In this document: piece after piece, positions 7,770 through 15,500 of the stretch
How positions within the stretch are numbered: the first letter of the stretch is position 1
Layout of the letters: the number at the start of each line of letters is the position of its first letter
Assembly: GCF_014649035.1 (NCBI RefSeq)
Contig: NZ_BMSG01000002.1
Span: 186,001-250,000 of the forward strand
DNA length: 64,000 bases
Direction: 5' to 3'
From: Streptomyces sindenensis
GTDB taxonomy: Bacteria > Actinomycetota > Actinomycetes > Streptomycetales > Streptomycetaceae
Position numbers and translations under genes: made by a program
Notes under the pieces: generated by a model
Told to the model about the DNA's origin: nothing
The model's input: only the letters and a program-made list of their open reading frames with translations
Databases searched by the model: none

Positions 7770-8984
7770 ATGCCAGTGAAAAGATACTTCAGTGTGGCCG
7801 AATGGGCCCACAGCTTACCGTCAGGAGCAGCAGCTCCAGAAATTGAGCGGACCATTCCGTGGTTGAGCGCGGAAGAAGGGCGGATCACTCGCGAGCAATA
7901 CGTTCTCGGGCTTGCCGAAAGTGCACATCCCCCTGCACAGGTCAGCAATAGGTCCTCGGCAGAGTGCGCGACCTGCTACGTGATTCCGCATGACTGCCCG
8001 CATACCACCTACGCCACCTGGTCCGTGTTCTTCGGCTCCCCGCTGCGGGACCTTCTGCACCGGCTGCCGGACGCGCAGGAGACGGAGCGGCTGCGGGAAG
8101 CGATGGCTGGCCTCGCGCGGCGCGCGCCCGTCGAAGGCACGGACACGCTCGCCGTGGTCTCCCCGGGGTCGACACAGCCTGGTATCACCAGCGGTGCGGG
8201 CGGAGTCCGCGCCATGATCGAACTGGTGTCCGAGACCGAGGACCTCGCGAACGAACGGGCCCTGCCGGTCGTGGAGTTCGGCAACGTACGCGACGAGCCC
8301 GCCTGGGCCCCGCTGCACCGGATACTGCGGGAGCGCGGGTACGTGCCGGTGGTGACCGGCGCCGACGCCGTACTCGACGTCCCGGCCACCGGACTCGACG
8401 CCTACTTCGACGGCTTCCGCTCCCACCGGCGCAAGGTGCTCCGCAAGGAGCGGGCCCGGTTCCTGGCCCGGCAGCCCGACATCACGCTGCTCGGCCCGCA
8501 GGGGCTGACCCCGGACCTGGTGGACCTCCAGCTCGACCGGTACCGACGCTACGGACACGAGGCCGACGCCCGCGCCGTGCGTGACCGGTTCGAGCGCGCC
8601 GCCGCCGTGCCAGGACTACGTGTCCTGCGCGCCGACGGCGAGGACGGACCGCTGGGTTTCGTCGCCTTCTACGAGGACCTCGCACACCGACGTATCGTCC
8701 CGAGGCTCGGCGCCTTCAGCACTGAGGACCGGGGCAGCTACTTCAACCTCGCCTACTACGAGCTCATCGCTCACGCGGCGCGCGGCGGCGGCTTCCGCAT
8801 CCACTACGGGGAGTCGACGTACGGCGCCAAGACCACCCGGGGCTGCCGTTTGACCCGGCTCGTGTCCTACTTCCGCGCAGCCGACCCGCTCCTGCACGAC
8901 GTCCTCACCGCGGCCGGCGCCATCCGGTCGGACCTCGAGGAACGGGAAATCGCCACCGCCGAGGGCACGTTCGCCGCCTCCTGA
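7770..8984 (+). CDS. FemAB/BioF2-like acyltransferase with TTA codon
   Basis: 404 residues. The second half (about 200-390) resembles the GNAT/BioF2-like (Acetyltransf_6 or FemAB-like) fold: YFDGFRSHRRKVLRKERARF, the glycine-rich GPLGFVAFYEDL strand, and IHYGESTYGAKTTRGC before the C-terminus. The N-terminal part is not recognised and contains a Cys pair (ECATCYVIPHDCPH). Codon 16 is TTA (7815-7817), so translation probably depends on the bldA tRNA as in many developmentally timed Streptomyces genes. Predicted role: transfer of an acyl or aminoacyl group to an amine; the substrate is unknown. No good ribosome binding site is visible before the ATG. Confidence 0.65.
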   Translation: MPVKRYFSVAEWAHSLPSGAAAPEIERTIPWLSAEEGRITREQYVLGLAESAHPPAQVSNRSSAECATCYVIPHDCPHTTYATWSVFFGSPLRDLLHRLPDAQETERLREAMAGLARRAPVEGTDTLAVVSPGSTQPGITSGAGGVRAMIELVSETEDLANERALPVVEFGNVRDEPAWAPLHRILRERGYVPVVTGADAVLDVPATGLDAYFDGFRSHRRKVLRKERARFLARQPDITLLGPQGLTPDLVDLQLDRYRRYGHEADARAVRDRFERAAAVPGLRVLRADGEDGPLGFVAFYEDLAHRRIVPRLGAFSTEDRGSYFNLAYYELIAHAARGGGFRIHYGESTYGAKTTRGCRLTRLVSYFRAADPLLHDVLTAAGAIRSDLEEREIATAEGTFAAS

Positions 8985-9105
8985 CCACCGCGGCCTCGCG
9001 CTCGTACCAGGCCATCACAGCAGGCCCGCCCCCGGGCGCCCGGCAGAGCCCCTGCCGCCGCAGCCGGGTCGGCCGCGCCTGCCTTCCCCAGAGAGAGACC
9101 ACACG

Positions 9106-10251
9106 ATGATCACATCCAGTGCCAGCACGTCTCTCGTCGGCATGGGTGTCTTCCGCGCCGCAGCCGACGTGCGCCATCTGCAGTCCGTGAGAGTCGCCGG
9201 CGAGATACATCCACTGTCACCCGTCTCCAGCGGCTTCGTCGCCATCAGGCCCCAGAGCTTCCAAGAGGACATGACCGCGGCCCTCGGAGCACTCGGCTGG
9301 GGCCGGCCCGTGGCGTTCGTCGAGGATGCCTGTGGCCTGGCCGAGTTCACCGCGGCCGCCACCGAATCGGGATACCTCCCGGCCGCGGAGGACGGCGCGG
9401 AGCCCATCGCCTTCGTCGTTCCCAGCCTGTTCCGCAGCCGCAGGGCCGCCTCGATCGCGCGGCGGCTGGACCGGCTCGGGACCACCGCACCGCCCCCGGG
9501 TCCCCCCGGCGGGCAAGGCACCGAGCGCGGACCCCAGACCGTGCAGGCCGTGGGGGTCGGGCCGTGGACGCTCGACGCGGGCGAGGACGCCCTGGGCCCA
9601 CTCGCCACCGGCTCGCACGTGGTCATGACCGACTGGACGCACCACCACACCTTCAGCCGGATCCCTGGGCACGAGCGTTTCGTCCCGCACGTGCTGCCCT
9701 ACCGCTACGGCGACTTCGACCAGAACATCGACCAGGTGGACGAGGCGCTGCGCGAGCTGCACGACGCCGGCCACCAGCACGTGGGTCTGCTCGTCGAAGG
9801 CAACCCCGACACGTACGACGTCCTCGACGGACTGCCGCTGACCGACCGTGAGATCCGCGTCACCCCCGGCATCCCGATCGGCCTCCTCGCTGCCGCGCAG
9901 AACGCCCGGCACTTCCAAGACGACCCCTTCGCCCGGTCCTTCGCCTACCTCTCCGGACTTCACGGCCGCCACAGCCTGCCGCCCCAGCAGTTCCTCGGGG
10001 AGCTCACCAGCTACCTGGCCGCGGGCATCACGTGCGTCCTGGTCGAAATGCACAAGGGCGACGTCGACCTGGCCCTCGAAGCCGTCCGTCTCTGCGGCAA
10101 GGAGAAGTCCGCCGTGCTGATGAGCGACTACTTCTCCAGCGAGGAAGAGACCTTCTTCCTCCACGGCACCCCGGAAGGTCTGAGGGAAGGGCTCCCAGCG
10201 GACCGAGGGGGCCTGTCCAGCCTGTTGATCGCCGATGGAGGCCTGCGATGA
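9106..10251 (+). CDS. Stand-alone CbiG/CobJ-like tetrapyrrole methylase homologue
   Basis: 381 residues. From about residue 145 the motif order is that of tetrapyrrole (corrin) methylases: VQAVGVGPW for the N-terminal VxxVGxGPG, HVGLLVEGNPDTYDVLDGL for the SAM-binding LxxGDPxxY, VTPGIPIGLLAAA for VxPGxSSxxAAAA, and DPFARSFAYLSGL where CobJ has GHDFxxISLSDL. The first 125 residues (SLVGMGVFRAA, GRPVAFVEDA) are weakly reminiscent of the CbiG C-terminal domain, which is fused to CobJ in many actinobacteria. Several usual residues are replaced (Asn for Asp in GNP). No cobalamin genes are near, so another substrate is likely. The stop overlaps the HAD start as ATGA. Confidence 0.5.
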   Translation: MITSSASTSLVGMGVFRAAADVRHLQSVRVAGEIHPLSPVSSGFVAIRPQSFQEDMTAALGALGWGRPVAFVEDACGLAEFTAAATESGYLPAAEDGAEPIAFVVPSLFRSRRAASIARRLDRLGTTAPPPGPPGGQGTERGPQTVQAVGVGPWTLDAGEDALGPLATGSHVVMTDWTHHHTFSRIPGHERFVPHVLPYRYGDFDQNIDQVDEALRELHDAGHQHVGLLVEGNPDTYDVLDGLPLTDREIRVTPGIPIGLLAAAQNARHFQDDPFARSFAYLSGLHGRHSLPPQQFLGELTSYLAAGITCVLVEMHKGDVDLALEAVRLCGKEKSAVLMSDYFSSEEETFFLHGTPEGLREGLPADRGGLSSLLIADGGLR

Positions 10252-10967
10252 CCCGCCCCCTGCCCGCCCTGCTGTTCGACGCCGCCGACACGCTCCTCGA
10301 ACTGACCCCCGCCTTCCCCGAGCTCCTCTCCGTCTCCTGGCTCGGAGCCGAGGGAGCACCCTCGGCGCAGGACGTGCGGGAGGCGCTGTGGGCCATCGGC
10401 GCGGAGGGCCACTGGCCTGACGACGAGCCGGACGCCGACGCCCGGCTGGCCATGTGGACCGCGTTCTTCCACGACGCGCTGCGGCGCGCGGGCGGCGCCG
10501 ACTCCCACGCCGCCGCGCAGCGCGCCGCCCGCTATGCCCTGGACCCTGCGCACTACCGCCTCTACCCCGACGTCCTGCCCTGCCTCGACGCCCTGCGGGC
10601 CGCCGGACACCAGGTCGCTCTGGTCTCCAACTTCGACGGATGGCTGCGTGACATCCTCGCGGCACACCAGCTCACCGAACGGTTCGACGAGGTCGTCATC
10701 AGCAGCGAGGTCGGCTTCGAGAAGCCCCGCCCGGAGATCTTCGCCCTGACCTGCCGTCGGCTCGAACGGTCGCCCGCGGAGTGCGTGTTCATCGGCGACT
10801 CACTCGTCGTCGACATCGACGGGGCGCGGGACGCCGGCATGCACCCGCTGCTCATCGACCGCTACGGACGTTTCCCCGACCACCCCGGCCCCAAGGTCAG
10901 CTCGCTCGACACCCTGATGGACCTCGTGTCCAGCCTGCCGCTCGTCACCACGGAGGACGCCCGATGA
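10248..10967 (+). CDS. HAD family hydrolase (REG-2/HDHD3-like)
   Basis: 239 residues. HAD motif I is LLFDAADTLLEL, with the nucleophile Asp at residue 11. The second Asp of the usual DxD is missing at +2, the form seen in REG-2/HDHD3-like members. Motif II is SNFDG, motif III Lys is in FEKPRPEIF, and motif IV is FIGDSLVVDIDGARDAG. Probably a small-molecule phosphatase. It is coupled to both neighbours by ATGA overlaps. Next to a kinase, it could remove a protective phosphate group after export or during biosynthesis; that is inference. Confidence 0.82.
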   Translation: MTRPLPALLFDAADTLLELTPAFPELLSVSWLGAEGAPSAQDVREALWAIGAEGHWPDDEPDADARLAMWTAFFHDALRRAGGADSHAAAQRAARYALDPAHYRLYPDVLPCLDALRAAGHQVALVSNFDGWLRDILAAHQLTERFDEVVISSEVGFEKPRPEIFALTCRRLERSPAECVFIGDSLVVDIDGARDAGMHPLLIDRYGRFPDHPGPKVSSLDTLMDLVSSLPLVTTEDAR

Positions 10968-11938
10968 CCAGTGGAACACCCCGTGAGACGGCTGTGGACA
11001 CGGAGGCTGTGGCCCGCGCCATCGCCACCGAGCACGGGCTGACGCTCCATGGGCTCGCAGGTGAGGGGGTGGACTTCGTGGTGTGCCGCGTGGGGCATCC
11101 CGCTCTCGGCGAGGCGGTGCTACGCATCCCCCGGCACCGGGTGTACCTCTCGCCGTACGGGAATGTCGACAGCGCCGACCTGGTCCGGCAGGAGCACGAG
11201 ATCGCCGCCCACCTCGGTCCGCTCGGTCTGCCGGTGGCGACACCGCTGCGACGGATCGAACAACCGGACGGCATCGTCGTCTCCCTCGCCGCCCATGTCG
11301 AGCACGACGACGTGCCGCTCGACGGCCGCGACGTGGGCCGCTTCCTCGCCGCGCTGCACGGCGCGACGCCCCCGTCGGTACGCCTCGCCTACCAGGCGCC
11401 CGGCGACTTCGCGACCTTCTTCATCCAGCGGCTGTCCGACCGGCACGCCAACCTGCTGCTCAAGGCCCCGGCCCTGCCGCCGCTGCCCGCCCGCCACCGA
11501 ATCGAAGCCGCCCTGGAGGCCGTCCGGACCCCGCACCGCCTCCTGCACCTCGACGTCCGCCGCCAGAACCTGCTGGGCCGACAGGGCCGGCTCGCGGCAG
11601 TCGTCGACTGGTCCAACGCTCTGATCGGGCCGCCGCTCATGGAGCTCGCGAGGGTCGCCGAGTACGCCCTGCTGCCCGACAACGGGATCGACGCGGAGGC
11701 CGTCCTGGCCGGCTACGCGGAGTCGCTGCCGACCCCGGACCTGGACTCGTCGGCGGCCCTGCTGTACCGGCTGGACACCGCGGTCATGCTCGCGTTGGTC
11801 TTCCACAGCGTGGCCCCGGACGCCGAGCGCGCCCACGTCCTCACCTCACGGGCGGAGCACCTGCTCGCGCGGCTCCATGCCGCCGTGCGCCCAGCAGACA
11901 CCGCCGGTTCGTCCCACGAGCAAGGAGAGCAGCGCTGA
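10964..11938 (+). CDS. Aminoglycoside phosphotransferase-like kinase
   Basis: 324 residues of the APH/choline-kinase fold. The catalytic loop is LLHLDVRRQNLL (His195, Asp197, Asn202) and the metal-binding Asp is in VVDWSNA (Asp215). The N-terminal lobe has the expected EAVLRIPRH strand with an Arg where a Lys is common. It overlaps the HAD gene (ATGA) and the following acyltransferase gene (TGATG). In this setting it may phosphorylate the cluster product as self-protection or act as a tailoring enzyme. True aminoglycoside specificity cannot be inferred. Confidence 0.78.
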   Translation: MTSGTPRETAVDTEAVARAIATEHGLTLHGLAGEGVDFVVCRVGHPALGEAVLRIPRHRVYLSPYGNVDSADLVRQEHEIAAHLGPLGLPVATPLRRIEQPDGIVVSLAAHVEHDDVPLDGRDVGRFLAALHGATPPSVRLAYQAPGDFATFFIQRLSDRHANLLLKAPALPPLPARHRIEAALEAVRTPHRLLHLDVRRQNLLGRQGRLAAVVDWSNALIGPPLMELARVAEYALLPDNGIDAEAVLAGYAESLPTPDLDSSAALLYRLDTAVMLALVFHSVAPDAERAHVLTSRAEHLLARLHAAVRPADTAGSSHEQGEQR

Positions 11939-12885
11939 TGGACATCGTCGACCGCTACGGGCTCACCGTCGCCGAGCTCACCGCCGAGGAGGCGCTGGCC
12001 TCGTCCGGCCCCTGGCGCGGGCCGGACGTCGACCTGCTGAGGGTCGTCGATCCCCACCCGCGCGACGAGGCACGCCTCACGGCCGCCGGGTTCATCGTGA
12101 AGCCCGGCTGGGTCAACTGGGTCGCGCCGCTCCGAGCCTCCGAGGCCGAGTTCCTCGGGGAACTCAGCTCCAACGAGAGGCGCAAGGTGCGACGAGGCCT
12201 GGAGCTCTCCGCCTCGGCCGGACTGCGTGTGGAGGTGCGGCCGGAGCTGGAGGAAGGCCCGTTGGAGGAGTTCCTGGGCGTGTACGAGAAGCAGGTCGCC
12301 GACATGCGCAACGGCGTGAACCTGGCCCGTGGCGAGCAGCGGTCACTCCTGGAGCAGTCCGGTTCCCACATCGGTGTCTTCGCGTACGCGGGAAGCCGCA
12401 TGGTGGGTGGGTGCGTCTGCCGGGTGCGCACGGACGGTTTTCTGCTCCAGCTGCGCTATGTGGCCACCGCCGATGTCGAACAGCGCGGCTCCCTGACCCG
12501 CGCCCTGTACATGGCGGCATTCCAGGCCGGCCGGGACCTGAACTGCGCCCGCATGTCCCTGGGCAACGACACCTCTCTGTACGGGCACATCACCTCCCCC
12601 GGCCTGTACGAGTTCAAGAAGCGGCTCGGGTTCACCCCGCTGCCTTCGGAAGCCGTCGACCCCGGTCTGGGAGGCGACGAGGCCGACCGCTTCGTGTCGC
12701 TGCGCGCTCTGACCGACCCGTCGCTGCTCCTCGCCTACGGGGCCGGGCCCGGCACAGGCGACGGTGCGCGGGAGGACCGCCCCCAGGGGCTGCGCCTGCA
12801 CATCCTGGCATCGCGGGACGACGTGGACCTCGCGCCGTACCGGGCAGACTTCCTCAGCGGAGTCGAGGTGACCGTGGTCCCTTGA
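11938..12885 (+). CDS. GNAT/FemAB-like acyltransferase
   Basis: 315 residues with a BioF2/FemAB-like core: a basic helix FLGELSSNERRKVRRGLELS as in peptidyl-acyl transferases, then GVFAYAGSRMVGGCVCRV, then LYEFKKRLGFTPLPS, the usual C-terminal GNAT element. It follows the kinase gene with a one-base overlap and has a good AAGGAG ribosome binding site 8 bases upstream of the ATG. It is the second protein of this type in the operon, suggesting two acylation steps or two substrates. The C-terminal 60 residues are unmatched. Confidence 0.68.
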   Translation: MDIVDRYGLTVAELTAEEALASSGPWRGPDVDLLRVVDPHPRDEARLTAAGFIVKPGWVNWVAPLRASEAEFLGELSSNERRKVRRGLELSASAGLRVEVRPELEEGPLEEFLGVYEKQVADMRNGVNLARGEQRSLLEQSGSHIGVFAYAGSRMVGGCVCRVRTDGFLLQLRYVATADVEQRGSLTRALYMAAFQAGRDLNCARMSLGNDTSLYGHITSPGLYEFKKRLGFTPLPSEAVDPGLGGDEADRFVSLRALTDPSLLLAYGAGPGTGDGAREDRPQGLRLHILASRDDVDLAPYRADFLSGVEVTVVP

Positions 12886-12997
12886 GGTGAGGCGGCCGAG
12901 GCCGTCTCCGGGCCGCGGCGGCACGCCCCCAGGACCGCCGCCCCGCGTCACCTCGGCTGTCGGGGCTGACCGGCGACGTCGTGCGACGGGTCTGTGT

Positions 12998-13037
12998 GCC
13001 GCGGGTGGCCCGGCCTGCTGGAGGGCCCACCCGCGGC
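12998..13037 (+). terminator. Hairpin after acyltransferase operon
   Basis: GCCGCGGGTGG at 12998-13008 pairs perfectly with CCACCCGCGGC at 13027-13037, leaving an 18-base loop that itself holds GCCC/GGGC complementarity. It lies about 110 bases after the last gene of the operon and just before the luciferase-like gene. There is no T tract, as is usual in Streptomyces. Confidence 0.5.
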
Positions 13038-13074
13038 GGTCGGGGCCCTTGGGCATCGTCGTAGGCTCTGAGGC

Positions 13075-13989
13075 ATGAGCCTGCGCCTGAGCACCGTGAT
13101 CCTGCCCGTTCACCGCTGGCACGAGGGCGGCCGTGACCAGTGGCTGCGCGCCGAGGAGCTCGGCTTCCACGCGGCGTACACGTACGACCACCTGTCCTGG
13201 CGGGTTCCGTTCCGCGACGGGCCGTGGTTCGGCGCGGTGCCCACGCTGACCGCCGCCGCGACGGCCACCGAGCGGCTGCGCTTGGGGACGCTCGTGACGT
13301 CACCCAACTTCCGGCACCCTGTGACGCTCGCCAAGGAGCTCATCTCGCTGGACGACATCTCCGGCGGCCGGTTCACGCTGGGCATCGGCGCCGGCGGCAA
13401 CGGCTTCGATGCCACGACGCTGCTCAGGGGCGACGCGGAGCCCTGGACGCCGCGCGAGCGCGCCGACAGGTTCGGAGAGTTCGTGCCGCTGCTCGACCGG
13501 CTGCTGACCGAGGACTCGGTGACGTACGAGGGGACCTTCTACTCGGCGACCGAGGCGCGCAACATCCCGGGATGCGTACAGCGCCCGAGGCTGCCCTTCG
13601 CCGTCGCGGCCACCGGCCCGCGCGGCCTGAAGCTGGCGGCCCGGCACGGGCAGGCGTGGGTGACCACAGGCGACCCCAAGCTCTTCGAGACAGGTACGCC
13701 CGAGGAGTCCGTCGAGGCGATCAGGGGGCAGGCCGAGAACCTCGCCAAGGCCTGCGCGGCGGCCGGCAGGAACGTGGCCGAGCTGGACAAGATCCTGCTG
13801 ACCGGATTCACGCCGGACCGCAACCGTCCCCTGGAGTCCGTCGACGCCTTCGTGGACTTCGCGGGCCGCCACCAGGAGCTGGGCTTCACCGAGATCGTCA
13901 TCCACTGGCCCATCCCCGACTCCGGCTTCGCCGCGGACCAGGCGGTGTTCGAGCGGATCGCCGCCGAGGCCGCCACCCAGCTCCGCTGA
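13075..13989 (+). CDS. LLM class F420/flavin-dependent oxidoreductase
   Basis: 304 residues, a luciferase-like (bacterial luciferase family) TIM-barrel oxidoreductase. Typical segments are AYTYDHLSWRVP near the N-terminus, RLRLGTLVTSPNFRHPVTLA, and LDDISGGRFTLGIGAGGNG, the most conserved part of the family. It is likely F420-dependent as many actinobacterial members are. It is separated from the acyltransferase operon by a hairpin, so it is probably an independent unit. A decayed inverted relative lies just downstream (14056-14187). Confidence 0.88.
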   Translation: MSLRLSTVILPVHRWHEGGRDQWLRAEELGFHAAYTYDHLSWRVPFRDGPWFGAVPTLTAAATATERLRLGTLVTSPNFRHPVTLAKELISLDDISGGRFTLGIGAGGNGFDATTLLRGDAEPWTPRERADRFGEFVPLLDRLLTEDSVTYEGTFYSATEARNIPGCVQRPRLPFAVAATGPRGLKLAARHGQAWVTTGDPKLFETGTPEESVEAIRGQAENLAKACAAAGRNVAELDKILLTGFTPDRNRPLESVDAFVDFAGRHQELGFTEIVIHWPIPDSGFAADQAVFERIAAEAATQLR

Positions 13990-14055
13990 GCGACCGCATA
14001 CGTGCGGACTCGGGGCATCAGCTTCCGCACCGGGTAGGCGCTGCCGCGGGGCGAA

Positions 14056-14187
14056 AGGCTCGACTGAGCCCACGAGGACGCCCAGACGCATACGCCGCGT
14101 CACCGTCGCCGCCGTCGGTGCCGGGGTCGGGGTCGCGCCGATCCACGGCCCGTCGCGGAAGCTCCGCCAGGACGGGTGGTCGTGTAC
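14056..14187 (-). pseudogene. Remnant of an LLM oxidoreductase gene
   Basis: On the minus strand about 44 codons read VHDHPSWRSFRDGPWIGA followed by TRRMRLGVLVGS. This aligns with residues of the intact gene at 13075-13989 (TYDHLSWRVPFRDGPWFGA then TERLRLGTLVTS), with one missing residue. The similarity stops on both sides, with no start and no remainder of the barrel. It therefore seems to be a truncated, inverted relative of the neighbour, either from an inverted duplication or from a lost xenologous gene. Confidence 0.65.
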
Positions 14188-14304
14188 GCGGCGGGGAAGC
14201 CGGCCGCTGTCCGAGAGGGGGCTTCGTCGACCGCTGCCGCTCCTGGTGGCGTGCAACGGAATCACGCTCAGAGTCCGCCCGGGAGAAACCCGCTCACACC
14301 TGAC

Positions 14305-14350
14305 TGATCCGTTCCACTGATCCGTTCCACTGGTCCGTTCCACTGGTCCG
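14305..14350 (+). repeat. 13-bp tandem repeat
   Basis: TGATCCGTTCCAC occurs at 14305-14317 and 14318-14330, then TGGTCCGTTCCAC at 14331-14343 and a decayed fourth unit starting TGGTCCGT. It lies in the gene-free gap between the LLM remnant and the HAD gene and has no visible coding role. Confidence 0.75.
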
Positions 14351-14552
14351 TCCTGACCCGGCGTCGTCGGGGGAGGGCCGCCGTCCCTGCCGCCCCCCTG
14401 ATCGGCTGCCGGACGGACGATGGCATGTCCCTTGAGGCCACCCTCATGGCTTTGGCATATGCCATAGGGATTTTCCGCAGATCAGCGCCTCCATCCACTC
14501 AAATGTGCGCCCCTTCGCACGCCCGTGCACCCTCGTGGGCGAGAATGGCCCG

Positions 14553-15452
14553 GTGACCTCAGTGACCGATACGCCTCTTCCCGCCGCGACCCGGCTGATC
14601 GCCACCGACCTCGACGGCACCCTGCTGCGCGACGACAAGACGCTGTCCCCGCGCACCGTCGCGGCCCTCGCGGCGGCCGAGGAGGCCGGGATCGAGGTCT
14701 TCTTCGTCACCGGCCGGCCGGCCCGCTGGATGGACGTCGTACGGAACCACGTCCAGAGCCACTCCACCGCGATCTGCGCCAACGGCGCCGTGGTCACCGA
14801 TCTGCGGACGGACGGCGACCTCCTCGCCGTACGGGCGCTGGAGCGCGACGCCGCGCTCCACGTCGTGCGCACCCTGCGCGAGGCGGCCCCCGGCACCTCC
14901 TTCGCCGTCGAGATGACCACCGGCATCAACTACGAACCGGCCTACCCGCCGTTCCACCTGGACCCGGGGGCCTCGGTCGCCGTCGCCGAGAAGCTGCTGC
15001 ACGAGGACGCCCCGGGCGTCGGCGCGCCCGTGCTCAAGCTGCTGGCCCACCACACCGAGCTGGCGCCGGACGCGTTCCTCGACCTGGCCCGTAGGACGGC
15101 CGGCGACCGGGCCTCCATCACCCGCTCCAGCCCGTCCGCGCTGCTGGAGGTCAGCGGACTCGGCGTCTCCAAGGCCACCACGCTCGCCGCCTGTTGTGCC
15201 GAGCGCGGCATCTCGCCCGCCGAGGTGGTCGCCTTCGGCGACATGCCCAACGACATCGAGATGCTCAGCTGGGCCGGCGCCTCCTTCGCCATGGGCAACG
15301 CCCACCCGGACGCGCTGGCCGCCGCCACGGGCCGGACCGCGACCAACGAGGAGGACGGGGTGGCCCTCGTCATCGAGCGGATCCTCGCCGCCCGCGCGGA
15401 GGGCCGCACCCAGGCCCGCCGCACCCAGGCCGGCCGCACCGAGGCCCGCTGA
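14553..15452 (+). CDS. Cof-type HAD-IIB family hydrolase
   Basis: 299 residues from GTG 14553. HAD motif I is IATDLDGTLLRDD; motif II FFVTGRP; the C2-type cap follows; motif III Lys is in SKATTLAACC, and motif IV is VAFGDMPNDIEML. This is the typical Cof/phosphosugar-phosphatase arrangement. The C-terminal tail is a short repetitive Arg/Thr/Gln-rich extension (TQARRTQAGRTEAR) encoded by a GGCCGCACC-type repeat. Convergent with the sensor kinase gene, with only 31 bases between stops. The ATG-less start was chosen because the catalytic motif begins 17 residues later. Confidence 0.88.
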   Translation: MTSVTDTPLPAATRLIATDLDGTLLRDDKTLSPRTVAALAAAEEAGIEVFFVTGRPARWMDVVRNHVQSHSTAICANGAVVTDLRTDGDLLAVRALERDAALHVVRTLREAAPGTSFAVEMTTGINYEPAYPPFHLDPGASVAVAEKLLHEDAPGVGAPVLKLLAHHTELAPDAFLDLARRTAGDRASITRSSPSALLEVSGLGVSKATTLAACCAERGISPAEVVAFGDMPNDIEMLSWAGASFAMGNAHPDALAAATGRTATNEEDGVALVIERILAARAEGRTQARRTQAGRTEAR

Positions 15453-15468
15453 AACCTTTCGGCACATC

Positions 15469-15500
15469 GGGGAGGCGCTCCCTTCACAGCGGCGCCTCCC
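15469..15500. terminator. Hairpin between convergent genes
   Basis: GGGAGGCGC at 15470-15478 pairs with GCGCCTCCC at 15492-15500 around a 13-base loop. It covers the 3' end of the HAD gene transcript and the last codons of the kinase gene on the other strand, so it may serve both. Confidence 0.45.

Larger units (their letters stand above)
13990..14552. other. Gene-poor gap with remnants
   Basis: About 560 bases with no intact gene. It holds the inverted LLM remnant, the 13-bp tandem repeat and, near 14440-14480, an A+T-richer stretch containing GGCATATGCCATAGGG, which has an internal GGCATATGCC palindrome and could include the promoter of the following HAD gene. It looks like a junction where older sequence has been rearranged. 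Confidence 0.5.

Noticed and set aside
10964..11938. Calling the kinase an aminoglycoside-resistance gene
   Set aside because: Catalytic motifs only place it in the broad APH/choline-kinase fold; substrate residues cannot be assigned.
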